Shown: piece by piece, positions 16,970-25,648 of the stretch
Layout: the number at the start of each line of letters is the position of its first letter
How positions within the stretch are numbered: the first letter of the stretch is position 1
Assembly (NCBI GenBank): GCA_050945795.1
Contig: JBMNTP010000004.1
Span: forward strand, 1-64,000
Source of the DNA: JBMNTP01 sp050945795
GTDB taxonomy: Bacteria > Bacillota > Clostridia > Christensenellales > MGBC116941
Length of the DNA: 64,000 bases
Direction: 5' to 3'
Program-made: the position numbers and the translations under genes
Notes under the pieces: model-generated
The model's input: the letters and a program-made list of their open reading frames with translations, nothing else
Database searches by the model: none
What the model was told of the DNA's origin: nothing

Positions 16970-18625
16970 ATGCTTTCAAGATATCTTGAGCGAACATCGT
17001 TTGCTTCATATGAAGATTTTTATAAAAATCATAAAATAAAAATACCGCCGCGCTTTAATTTCGGCTACGACATAGTTGACGGTTGGGCCGAGCTTGAGCC
17101 GGACAAAACCGCAATGATATGGTGCGATGATAACGGCGAAGAAAAAACAATAAGCTTTTTAGAGCTTAAGCGCGAAAGCGACCGCGCCGCCAATATGCTT
17201 AAAGCCTGCGGCATAGGCAAAGGCGACGCTGTAATGCTTATATTAAAGCGTCGCTACGAGTTTTGGTACCTTATGCCGGCATTGCACAAAATAGGCGCGA
17301 TAGCCATACCCGCCTCCTTCCTTTTAACAGAGAAAGATATAGAGTATCGCAATAACGCCGCGTCGGTTAAAGCAATAATATGCGTAAACGACGCCACACT
17401 GCTAAACGCCATAGACAACGCCGTTCCCCATTCCCCCACCCTTCAATCGCGCATACTGCTTGGCGGCGAGCGAGAAGGCTGGCTGAGCTACAAAAAGCTT
17501 ATGGACTCCGCCTCCGATCAATGGATAAAGCCGGATGAAAGCCAAATGCCTGCCAATACAGATATAATGCTGCTGTTTTTCACCTCCGGCACAACCGGCT
17601 GGCCGAAAATGGTGGCTCTTGATTTTGTATATCCACTCGGACATATAACAACCGCCCGCTTTTGGCATAACCTTGACGATACATCGCTTCATATATCCGT
17701 CGCAGATACCGGGTGGGCAAAATGCGCCTGGGGCAAGCTGTACGGGCAATGGATATGCGGAGCGGCGCAGTTCGTCTACGATATGGAAAAATTCGACCCC
17801 GTTACGCTGCTTGAAAAGCTGTCAAAATACAAGGTCACAAGCTTTTGCGCGCCGCCTACCGTCTATCGCTTTATGATACGCGAGGATTTTTCAAAATACA
17901 ATCTTTCGGCGCTGCGCCATTGCACAACAGCCGGAGAGCCGCTAAACCCCGAGGTATTCAACCGCTTTTTCAAGCTTACCGGCCTTAAGATATACGAGGC
18001 TTTCGGGCAAAGCGAAAGCACGCCGCTACTAGGCTGCTTTAACGGACTTACTCCTGTTCCCGGCTCGGCGGGAAAACCTTCCCCCGATTACGATATACGC
18101 CTGCTCGATGATAACGGCGAAGAAGTGCCGATTGGCGAAGAGGGCGAAATATGCGTAAAAACCGATGTAAAGCCGGTCGGCCTTTTTTCCGGATATTACA
18201 GGGACGCTGAAAAAACGGCTGCGGTGTGGTATGACGGCTATTATCATACCGGCGATGTAGCGTGGAAAGACGAGGAAGGGTATATATGGTTTGTCGGGCG
18301 CGCCGATGACGTTATTAAGTCTAGCGGCTACCGCATAGGGCCGTTTGAGGTTGAAAGCGCTTTAATGGAGCATCCCTCCGTTGTCGAATGCGCCATATCG
18401 GCGGCGCCGGATGAAATCCGCGGCCAGATAGTAAAAGCGACAGTGGTGCTTGCGCCGGGCTGGGAGGCCGGACCGGAGCTTATAAAAGAGCTGCAAAACC
18501 ACGTTAAAAAGGTAACCGCACCTTATAAATATCCAAGGATAATAGATTTTGTGTGCGAACTGCCAAAAACGGTAAGCGGCAAAATCAAAAGGGCCATGCT
18601 AAGAGATCAGCCCCGCGAAAAATAA
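16970..18625 (+). CDS. AMP-forming acyl-CoA synthetase (module 1)
   Basis: This 551-residue ANL-superfamily enzyme activates a carboxylic acid with ATP and CoA. It shows the P-loop LFFTSGTTGWPKMV, the YEAFGQSES motif, YHTGDVAWKDEEGYIWFVGRADDVIKSSGYRIGPFEVES (A8 hinge), and the catalytic lysine in PKTVSGKIKR. It resembles medium-chain or short/branched-chain acyl-CoA synthetases; the acid cannot be deduced. It follows an XRE-cupin regulator by 24 bp and ends before a strong terminator. A close relative (555 residues) is encoded at 32279-33946. Confidence 0.9.
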   Translation: MLSRYLERTSFASYEDFYKNHKIKIPPRFNFGYDIVDGWAELEPDKTAMIWCDDNGEEKTISFLELKRESDRAANMLKACGIGKGDAVMLILKRRYEFWYLMPALHKIGAIAIPASFLLTEKDIEYRNNAASVKAIICVNDATLLNAIDNAVPHSPTLQSRILLGGEREGWLSYKKLMDSASDQWIKPDESQMPANTDIMLLFFTSGTTGWPKMVALDFVYPLGHITTARFWHNLDDTSLHISVADTGWAKCAWGKLYGQWICGAAQFVYDMEKFDPVTLLEKLSKYKVTSFCAPPTVYRFMIREDFSKYNLSALRHCTTAGEPLNPEVFNRFFKLTGLKIYEAFGQSESTPLLGCFNGLTPVPGSAGKPSPDYDIRLLDDNGEEVPIGEEGEICVKTDVKPVGLFSGYYRDAEKTAAVWYDGYYHTGDVAWKDEEGYIWFVGRADDVIKSSGYRIGPFEVESALMEHPSVVECAISAAPDEIRGQIVKATVVLAPGWEAGPELIKELQNHVKKVTAPYKYPRIIDFVCELPKTVSGKIKRAMLRDQPREK

Positions 18626-18641
18626 CAGGCAAACATATATA

Positions 18642-18677
18642 AAGCGCCGTCCGGTTTAACGGACGGCGTTATTTTTA
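18642..18677 (+). terminator. Terminator of the module 1 operon
   Basis: CGCCGTCCG and CGGACGGCG form a perfect 9-bp stem with a 6-nt loop, followed by TTATTTTTAT. Confidence 0.85.
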
Positions 18678-18806
18678 TAATAGCGGCAGGAGTTTATGAA
18701 TAAGGGCAGAATAATACAATATTGTCAAATTTCGACATTTATCGATTTTTAGCCTTACTTATCGCATATCCAAATTATAATAAACAAATCAAGAGGTGCC
18801 GGCAAA

Positions 18807-20405
18807 ATGAAACTTCCGTCCGCCATAATAGTAGTGTTCGCGCTTTTAATCGCGCTGCTGTTGCCGCTTTCTATCGCAAAAGCAGAAGGTATAGAATACG
18901 GAGTATCGGTATTAGAGCCTTTCTCCCCCAATTTCGCATCGCCTCGAGGGATATTCACGCTGCAAATGGTCTTTGACTCACCTGGCGGCGGCAGCGCCCA
19001 AATAACGGTATCGGATTTAAGCGGCTGTCCGCTTAGAACCTTTGCAGAACATTTGCCAGAACCGGGAAGTGTTACGCGCCACGTCACGATAGACATTTCC
19101 GTCCTTCCCGACGGTATGTATTTAGCATCGGCGGTATTCTCGCAAAACTCATCCGCTATTTATCCGCTGCCCTTAACTCTTATTAAAGGCGGCGTTTTTC
19201 AATCAAACAGCAATCCGTCCTATATAAACTATTTAGCGCCCGGAAGTTATCTTAAGGGACTGTGGAACATAGACAACAAACAGTACTGCTTTTCCCCCGC
19301 CGGCTCCACCGAACTAAACGCCATAATATCTCACGAAGGCTACCTTTATGCCTCCGGCAATGACGGCGCGCTGTGCTCCGGCTTTATAAGTCAAAACGGC
19401 GATCTCTACTACTTCGACGCCCAAACAATGCGCGCCCAATCCGGTCTTATAAGCAACGGAGGTAAGAGCGCGTATTTCGGCGAGAATTTCGCGGCGCAAA
19501 AAGGCTTTATCGACATCGACAAAAGCATATTCTACGGCGGCGCCGACGGATATCTAACTTCCGGCTGGGTCACACACGGGCAGCATAAGTATTATTTTGA
19601 TACAAACGGAGTTATGCTTACCGGCTGGGCAAACATAGCGGGAAAATCATATTATTTTCATGCCGACGGCAAAATGGCGTGCGGTTACTCGCAAATAGAC
19701 GGTCAGGCATACTTCTTTAGCGATGATGGGCTGCCGGACGACGGCTGGACTACAGCCAACGGCAAAACATATTATATAATCGACGGCTCGGTAGCTTACG
19801 GCGGCAGCCTTATATCAATTGACGGCGGCTACCGGCTGTTTAATGAGGACGGCTCGCTTCATACCGGCTGGTTTTTAAACGGCGGCAAATGGTCTTACTT
19901 CAGCCGCGAAACCGGCCGTTTATCCGGCTTCCATACCATAGGCGGCGTTAAATATTTCTTCAATCAAAGCGGCGTTATGCATACCGGATGGCTTAAGCAT
20001 GACGGCGATTGGTATTACATAAAAGACGGAGGAGCCATACATACCGGATGGCTTAAAAAGGACGGCCTTTGGTATTACATGGGAGAAGGCGGCGTTATGC
20101 ACACCGGATGGCTTAAGAATAACGGCCTGTGGTATTACATGAAGGACGGCGGAGTCATGCATACCGGTTGGCTCAAAAATAACGGGCTGTGGTATTACAT
20201 GAAAGACGGCGGAGTTATGCATACCGGATGGCTCAAAAATAATGGGCTGTGGTATTACATGAAAGACGGCGGAGTCATGCATACCGGCTGGCTTGAAAAG
20301 GACGCTCTGCGCTACTATTTCAGCTCCGGCGGAGTTATGCAAACAGGCGCTGTCTCTATATCCGGCAAAACATATCATTTTTCTCAAGGCGGTGTGTTGC
20401 GCTAG
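18807..20405 (+). CDS. Secreted cell-wall-binding repeat protein
   Basis: This 532-residue exported protein has a signal peptide (residues 1-26, ending SIAKA). An Ig-like/FlgD-like domain follows (residues ~40-130, with GGSAQITVSDLSG and VLPDGMYLASAVF). The rest is a long array of ~20-residue choline-binding-type repeats (residues ~150-530) with the GW..xGxWYY..xGxMxTGW pattern. The array ends in six nearly identical units. Such repeats anchor proteins to teichoic acid or other wall polymers. No catalytic domain is visible, so the protein may be structural or adhesive. The ATG follows GAGGTG. A sortase and an esterase gene lie next to it, convergently. The repeats are encoded by 60-bp DNA tandem repeats. 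Confidence 0.87.
   Translation: MKLPSAIIVVFALLIALLLPLSIAKAEGIEYGVSVLEPFSPNFASPRGIFTLQMVFDSPGGGSAQITVSDLSGCPLRTFAEHLPEPGSVTRHVTIDISVLPDGMYLASAVFSQNSSAIYPLPLTLIKGGVFQSNSNPSYINYLAPGSYLKGLWNIDNKQYCFSPAGSTELNAIISHEGYLYASGNDGALCSGFISQNGDLYYFDAQTMRAQSGLISNGGKSAYFGENFAAQKGFIDIDKSIFYGGADGYLTSGWVTHGQHKYYFDTNGVMLTGWANIAGKSYYFHADGKMACGYSQIDGQAYFFSDDGLPDDGWTTANGKTYYIIDGSVAYGGSLISIDGGYRLFNEDGSLHTGWFLNGGKWSYFSRETGRLSGFHTIGGVKYFFNQSGVMHTGWLKHDGDWYYIKDGGAIHTGWLKKDGLWYYMGEGGVMHTGWLKNNGLWYYMKDGGVMHTGWLKNNGLWYYMKDGGVMHTGWLKNNGLWYYMKDGGVMHTGWLEKDALRYYFSSGGVMQTGAVSISGKTYHFSQGGVLR
19980..20339 (+). repeat. 60-bp tandem repeat array within the wall-binding gene
   Basis: Six 60-bp units run in register, each encoding one 20-residue repeat with MHTGWLK and LWYYMKDGG. 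The third to fifth units are almost identical at the DNA level, including synonymous positions. This points to recent unequal recombination or slippage rather than conservation of protein alone. Copy number may vary between strains. Confidence 0.9.
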
Positions 20406-20510
20406 AAATGTCTAGAATATCCGCGGGCGGCGCAATAGCTCGTATTAATCCTTATATAAAGTCGTATATATATGCTTTGATTAGCAAAATCTGCCTTTAA
20501 AAACGGCATA

Positions 20511-20536
20511 AAAAAAAGCCTTTAAAGGCTTTTTTC
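20511..20536. terminator. Bidirectional terminator between convergent genes
   Basis: AAAAAAGCC-TTTAAA-GGCTTTTTT: a symmetrical hairpin with A- and T-tracts on both sides, between the wall-binding gene (plus) and the sortase gene (minus). Confidence 0.85.
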
Positions 20537-20587
20537 ATGTCGCCGCAAATTTTTAGGCAATAATATATTGTGATTTCAATCCGCCAC

Positions 20588-21289
20588 TTACTCCGTCATC
20601 TCCGCCATAACAAGCAGCCGATGCGTTGCCTTTCTTACCGGCGTGCATGTGACAAGAGTAAGTCTGCTGCCATTATACGGCATATCTATATAATCCATAA
20701 GCGCCGACGGCACAATTATCTGCGTCTCTGTAACTGTATATTTATACGCACTGCCGTTGAGATCATACACCGTTATTTCATCATCTTTTGCCAGCTCGTC
20801 AAGGCGGTTGAAATACCTTCCGTGCGTATACATCCTATGCCCCAGCACAATGCTGTTGCCCTGCTGCCCCAGCGCCGCCGACGGAGTATAATGTCCGGCT
20901 CCATATCGCAAATCTACTCTTGAAGCGCCCTCCACAATCGGCATTTCCAAATCTATCTTGGGTATATGCAGCAGGCCTATTCCGTTTACTGTATAAATCG
21001 ACGGCATATTCGCGACATTTATGCTTTCTATGCCCTCTTCCATATCGTCTATGGGATATTCCTCATCCTCGCCCTCAACGACAAGCGTTTTAGGGTTCAC
21101 CATCATGCGGCCGTCGCCTGTTACAATGCTCTCTGTAAGCTTTTGCATCGCCGCATCCTGACGCATACGCGTAGCCGGCTCCCACATAACCATAACGAAC
21201 CCGCCAATAAGCATCAGCACTACCAAAATTCCGATTATGACATTCTTCTTGCTCAAGGACTTTGCCTGTTCAACATTACAATTATCCAT
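20588..21289 (-). CDS. Sortase-family transpeptidase
   Basis: This 233-residue protein has a single N-terminal membrane anchor (about residues 17-36) and a C-terminal sortase domain. Catalytic residues are visible: His in VLGHRMYTHG, Cys in LTLVTCTP and Arg in KATHRLL. The TLVTC active-site pattern and lack of a C-terminal membrane helix suit class D/E-type enzymes rather than pilin class C. The start was taken at ATG 21289 after AAGGGTG; the longer frame would overlap the esterase gene. No LPXTG-type substrate is recognised in the window. The adjacent wall-binding protein ends in repeats, not a sorting signal. The partner is therefore elsewhere. Confidence 0.88.
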   Translation of the reverse strand: MDNCNVEQAKSLSKKNVIIGILVVLMLIGGFVMVMWEPATRMRQDAAMQKLTESIVTGDGRMMVNPKTLVVEGEDEEYPIDDMEEGIESINVANMPSIYTVNGIGLLHIPKIDLEMPIVEGASRVDLRYGAGHYTPSAALGQQGNSIVLGHRMYTHGRYFNRLDELAKDDEITVYDLNGSAYKYTVTETQIIVPSALMDYIDMPYNGSRLTLVTCTPVRKATHRLLVMAEMTE

Positions 21290-21320
21290 ATTCCGGCACC
21301 CTTTCGCAGTTAATAAGGCC

Positions 21321-22235
21321 TTATATATCAATTGGCGGACATCCTCCGCCAAGCTTATTATTAAGATAGTCGCCTATAGCTTCTATAGCCTCTTTAGACT
21401 CCGGCGTATCAAACATCTGAAAAACATGCCACATATCCTGCCATATTTCCAGGCTTACATCAACCCCCGCCGCCTCCATTCTTTCCTTAAGGCGCACCGA
21501 ATCATCAAGCAGTACTTCTCTTGTGCCTACATGTATAAGCGTTGAAGGAAAACCTCCGCTAAAATCCCCAAATAAAGGCGATATAAGCGGATTATCAAGC
21601 GGCTCATCTCCCGCATATTGCTTTGCCGCCTCTTTAAGCCTCATGCTGTTTATAAGAGGGTCATCCTTATCAGCCTCGGGATTCTCTCCCCCACTGCCCA
21701 AAAGGTCAACCCAAGGCGAAATACCAACAATAACGGCAGGCAGACCCGCGCCTTTAGCCTTAAGGCTAAGCGCTGTCGCTATCGCCAGCCCCCCTCCCGC
21801 CGAGTCGCCTACAAAAGCCACATTATGAGGCTCAATGCCCTGTTCTATAAGAAAATCATATGCTTTGAGTGCGTCCTCAAGTGCGGCGGGAAAAACATGC
21901 TCGGGGGCCAGCCGATACTCAAACGACAGCACATTAAGGCATGTTTCGTAAGCCAGATCCATCGCCAGTATACGGCACGACGCCAGCGTTCCCATAACAT
22001 AAGCGCCGCCATGGAAAAACAATATAGCCTTGTCCTCCGGCCCGTTTTTGGGATGAAACCACTCTGCCCTTACATCTTTTATATCGGCGGGGTGTAGCGA
22101 TATATTCTTTGGCAGCTTGCGCCGCTCGTTAAACTTATCCTGCCCCACCCTTTGAAGCTCAAGACTAAGATTTGATATTATAGGCTTAAAGCGCTTAAGC
22201 AAGCCGGCTAACACTCTGCTTTTAAAACTCGGCAT
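21321..22235 (-). CDS. Alpha/beta hydrolase, HSL-family esterase
   Basis: This 304-residue serine hydrolase belongs to the hormone-sensitive-lipase group. It has the oxyanion-hole motif HGGAYVMG, the nucleophile elbow GDSAGGG, a catalytic Asp region after LLDDSVRL and a His in DMWHVFQ. No signal peptide is evident, so it is probably cytoplasmic. It is transcribed just ahead of the sortase gene with a 31-bp gap, suggesting one transcript. Its substrate, probably a short-chain ester, is unknown. Confidence 0.88.
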   Translation of the reverse strand: MPSFKSRVLAGLLKRFKPIISNLSLELQRVGQDKFNERRKLPKNISLHPADIKDVRAEWFHPKNGPEDKAILFFHGGAYVMGTLASCRILAMDLAYETCLNVLSFEYRLAPEHVFPAALEDALKAYDFLIEQGIEPHNVAFVGDSAGGGLAIATALSLKAKGAGLPAVIVGISPWVDLLGSGGENPEADKDDPLINSMRLKEAAKQYAGDEPLDNPLISPLFGDFSGGFPSTLIHVGTREVLLDDSVRLKERMEAAGVDVSLEIWQDMWHVFQMFDTPESKEAIEAIGDYLNNKLGGGCPPIDI

Positions 22236-22360
22236 AAATAATATACCTCATAAAATAGTTTGATCGGTAGCCTTTTATCGCGGCGTCCTATTAGAACGCT
22301 CAATGCCGGCTTTAATAAATTATCTCATACAGCGCCGTTTAGCGCAATGCCGCCCGCCGC

Positions 22361-24265
22361 CTAAAGTTTTGACAGGTCAAGCATGTATGTGGCATAAAGC
22401 GAGTTGTTGCCGGCGCCATCCGCGCCTGTAAACACTATCGATAGCAGCAGCCTGCCATCAAGCTTTGTGCTGTAAAAATCTGATGTTATCATACGGCACA
22501 GCTCAACGGAGTTTGAAGTGCCGGCCTGATTCGCCAAAAGACTGTATATAAACTCGTCGTCTTCATCTATAGTATCAGCAATGTTTTTAGTATAATACAG
22601 CGTCTTGCCGTCCGGAGACCATACAAACTTTCCGACATCCATATCCTTTACAATATATGTTTCATCTCCGCTCGTCATATCCTTCATTTTAAGGCTGGTC
22701 GTCGGTTTATAGTCAAAATCATCATCTCCGGAGAAAAACGCCTCGCTGTAAGAACCTTCTCTTATAGCCATATACCTGCCGTCCGGCGATATTGTGAACT
22801 CGCTGCCGTCGGCAAATTCCGCCTTCTCTCCAGTAGCCGGATCAAGCTTATATATTGTACCGTAAGGGCTTATATCTTCGCCGTATTGCACGTAGTAATA
22901 CAGCGCACCGTTCCAATAAGCGAAATCGCTTGTATATATTTCCTCCTCGCTTATAACCGAAACTCGGCTGCCCTCCGGCTGAGTGAAATCGTATTTTTTA
23001 AGTTGGAGTATACCGTCGTCGCCGCTCATAAGATAAAGCGCGTCGCCGGATCCGTCCCATACAAAAGCTCCTGTTATGCCGCCTATGCCCTCTTCGCTAA
23101 TGTTTCTCGGTATGCCCTTGCTTTCCATGTCATAAACATACATTACTGTATTTTGCGCCGCCATCTCAACAAAAGCCAGCTTTGAGCCGTCTGGAGAAAA
23201 CTCCGCCTGTCTTATAGGCCTAAATTCCGTGGATATAAGCTTGCTCGCCCTGCCGTGAACTTCCATTATCCACAGCTCCTCTATGCCAAGGTCTATATCC
23301 TCGCCAATGCCGGAATTTTCCGATTCCCTAAGGGTGCGCGAGAAAACCATTTTCTGCCCATCTGGGGTGGAACAAAAGTATGAGCTGTACGGCATAACCA
23401 TATCAAGCGTCAGCTCCCGGCCGTTTGCCTTTATAAGACTTTTTTGCGTCAATATCCTGTCAGCAAGCTCGTCGTCAAACTCCGGCAACTGCCCGTATTC
23501 AAGCGCTATAACCTTCATGGCATCGTCAACGCCGGCATCTGAAAATACCGACTTAGCGCGGCCCATATACTCATTCGCCTCTGCCTCCGACATAAAAGGC
23601 GGCGATATAAGCACCTTGCGCATATAATCTGCGCAAAGCGTAGGCGTCATGCCCAAATCCTCGGGTATTTTATCTATATCGAACAAAGCGTTTGAAACGG
23701 CATGCCATGTTTTTTCGCGGCTCTCCGGCTCAACCGAGCGCAGCGTAACTATAAGCCTGTCCTTGTTTTCCTCTATTTTATAAGCCGTTTCCCCATTTGT
23801 CTGGAAATACAGGTATACCGGCTGGCTTAGCTGTGTTGTATCTGTTGTAACGTTTATAAGCGGTCTGAACATGCCGGTTATTACAGATAAGTCTTCCGGC
23901 ATCTCAAGGCTTTCGTCATAATCCCAGTATGTTATGCTGTCAAAGCGCAGCACAAACCTGTGCGGCGCGCCTAAGCAAAACGCCGAATACTTAGGCACAT
24001 TGCTCATAGACGCTGTATCAACATCCGATGTAGCTGTTCCGAGCATAAAAGACAGAGTTATTACTATATCTCCCTCTCGCTCGTCTATCTGAACATTTTT
24101 AATATTAACATTTTCGCTCTGTTCATCGGAGCCGCCCTCCACCTTTTGTCCTGCGTTAAAGAAACCTTCCTCCGATGATTTCGGCGTCACTACGCCGCCG
24201 TTTTGGGTGCAGGCTGAAAGCAGCATAACGCAGCTTAACAGCAGCGCCGCAAACGTTTTAAGCAT
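22361..24265 (-). CDS. Lipoprotein with AMIN-like and TolB-type beta-propeller regions
   Basis: This 634-residue exported lipoprotein has the lipobox LLSAC at residues ~14-18. An N-terminal beta-rich region (residues ~45-180) resembles an AMIN-type domain. The C-terminal half has repeated WD40/TolB-like blades marked by SPDGSKLAFVE, SPDGRYMAIRE and SPDGKTLYYTK. It is probably anchored outside the membrane and binds a partner or wall polymer. The start is ATG 24265 with GGAGG upstream; an ATG seven codons earlier overlaps that site. It stands alone between the esterase and the SAH-deaminase genes. The function is not known. Confidence 0.75.
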   Translation of the reverse strand: MLKTFAALLLSCVMLLSACTQNGGVVTPKSSEEGFFNAGQKVEGGSDEQSENVNIKNVQIDEREGDIVITLSFMLGTATSDVDTASMSNVPKYSAFCLGAPHRFVLRFDSITYWDYDESLEMPEDLSVITGMFRPLINVTTDTTQLSQPVYLYFQTNGETAYKIEENKDRLIVTLRSVEPESREKTWHAVSNALFDIDKIPEDLGMTPTLCADYMRKVLISPPFMSEAEANEYMGRAKSVFSDAGVDDAMKVIALEYGQLPEFDDELADRILTQKSLIKANGRELTLDMVMPYSSYFCSTPDGQKMVFSRTLRESENSGIGEDIDLGIEELWIMEVHGRASKLISTEFRPIRQAEFSPDGSKLAFVEMAAQNTVMYVYDMESKGIPRNISEEGIGGITGAFVWDGSGDALYLMSGDDGILQLKKYDFTQPEGSRVSVISEEEIYTSDFAYWNGALYYYVQYGEDISPYGTIYKLDPATGEKAEFADGSEFTISPDGRYMAIREGSYSEAFFSGDDDFDYKPTTSLKMKDMTSGDETYIVKDMDVGKFVWSPDGKTLYYTKNIADTIDEDDEFIYSLLANQAGTSNSVELCRMITSDFYSTKLDGRLLLSIVFTGADGAGNNSLYATYMLDLSKL

Positions 24266-24355
24266 TATTCGTTTTCCTCCAAACATTATTCGACAATCTC
24301 ATATAAAATAATAATATATTCGTCAAAAAGCAAAGTCAAACCCATACGCCCGCCT

Positions 24356-25648
24356 TTAGAGGCGGCCTCGTATTCTCAGCGCCGATTGCTCGGCTTTTAC
24401 AAGCACTTCTTCAATATCCATGTTTTTATATTCGCCGTTCTCATAAAGCACCTTGCCCGCTACCACCGTCATGCTGACATCCGGGCTTTTGCCGCAATAC
24501 ACTATATGCCCTTTTATATCCGCCCTCGGATAATAATGCGGTTTTAGCGTATCTATAACTATAAAATCAGCGGCGTTGCCTTTCTTTAAAGCGCCGCTAC
24601 GCAGTCTTAGCGCCGCACTACCGTTTAGCGTCGCCATATTTATCGCCTGCTCCACCGGCACAACCGCCGCGTCACGCCGCACCGCCTTTTGTAAAAACGC
24701 CGCCTTTTGCATCTCGTTCCAAAGGTCTAAGTCGTTATTACTGGCGGCGCCGTCGGTGCCTATGCATACGTTTATGCCTTTTGACAGCATTTCATATACT
24801 CGCGCTATGCCGCTGCCCAGCTTCATATTGCTGTCGGGGCAATGCAGTACTGACGCCCCCGCCTCGGCAATAATATCCATATCCTCATCGCTTACATGCA
24901 CGCAATGCGCAAGCAGCGCCCGGCTGTTAAGTCCGCCCGCCGCCTTTAGGAAGGCTGTCGGCGTCATGCCATGGCGTTCTATGCATTCGGCGTGTTCGCT
25001 CGCCGTTTCGCTTATATGCATATGGAGAAGGCAATTAAGCTCGTTCGCCTTCTCCGCTATCATCTCTAAAAATCCGGCGCTGCATGTATACTCGGCATGT
25101 GGCCCCATCGCCACTTTTATGCGACCGTTAGCGGCTCCGTCCCATTCGCTGTGGAAATCAGCCGCCTCTTGAAGTTTCTCTTTGCCGCCCAAAGCGAAAT
25201 CGCTAAGTCCCCTAGCCAATATTCCCCTTATGCCGCCATCCCTTACCGCCGCAGCCACCGCCGGCATAAAAAAATACTGGTCGTTTACAGCGGTAACGCC
25301 GCCTCTTACCATCTCTGCTATCGCCAGCATACTGCCCCAGTACGCGTCCTCGGCGTTCATCTTTTCCTCCATAGGCCATATGCAATCGTTTAGCCAGCTG
25401 CTAAGCTGCATGTCGTCGGCAATGGAACGCATAAGCGTCATAGGCAGATGTGTATGCGCGTTTACAAAGCCCGGCATAACAACGCCGCCTTTTGCGTCGA
25501 CTATATAAGCGTTGCCGCATTCGGGCAATCCGCCTTTATGACCTACATATTCTATAACGCCGCCTTTTACTAAAAGACAGCCGTCCTCATAATCAACATC
25601 GGAGCCGGTAATTATATGCGCGTTCTTTATAAGCATATGCTCTTTCAT
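24356..25648 (-). CDS. mtaD: S-adenosylhomocysteine / methylthioadenosine deaminase (amidohydrolase)
   Basis: This 430-residue amidohydrolase of the MtaD/SAH-deaminase group has metal ligands in FVNAHTHLPMTLMR and HMHISETASEH. A His follows in LAHCVHVSD, and an Asp in CIGTDGAASNNDLDLW. Family members deaminate the adenine of SAH, MTA or 5'-deoxyadenosine. The ATG comes directly after the TGA of the upstream ahcY gene, with GAGGGAG inside the ahcY tail. The two genes are therefore tightly coupled. This suggests SAH is first deaminated to S-inosylhomocysteine. Confidence 0.87.
   Translation of the reverse strand: MKEHMLIKNAHIITGSDVDYEDGCLLVKGGVIEYVGHKGGLPECGNAYIVDAKGGVVMPGFVNAHTHLPMTLMRSIADDMQLSSWLNDCIWPMEEKMNAEDAYWGSMLAIAEMVRGGVTAVNDQYFFMPAVAAAVRDGGIRGILARGLSDFALGGKEKLQEAADFHSEWDGAANGRIKVAMGPHAEYTCSAGFLEMIAEKANELNCLLHMHISETASEHAECIERHGMTPTAFLKAAGGLNSRALLAHCVHVSDEDMDIIAEAGASVLHCPDSNMKLGSGIARVYEMLSKGINVCIGTDGAASNNDLDLWNEMQKAAFLQKAVRRDAAVVPVEQAINMATLNGSAALRLRSGALKKGNAADFIVIDTLKPHYYPRADIKGHIVYCGKSPDVSMTVVAGKVLYENGEYKNMDIEEVLVKAEQSALRIRGRL

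Noticed and set aside
20588..21289. Pilus locus (class C sortase with pilins)
   Set aside because: No pilin-like genes or LPXTG sorting signals are adjacent, and the sortase lacks a C-terminal membrane helix.
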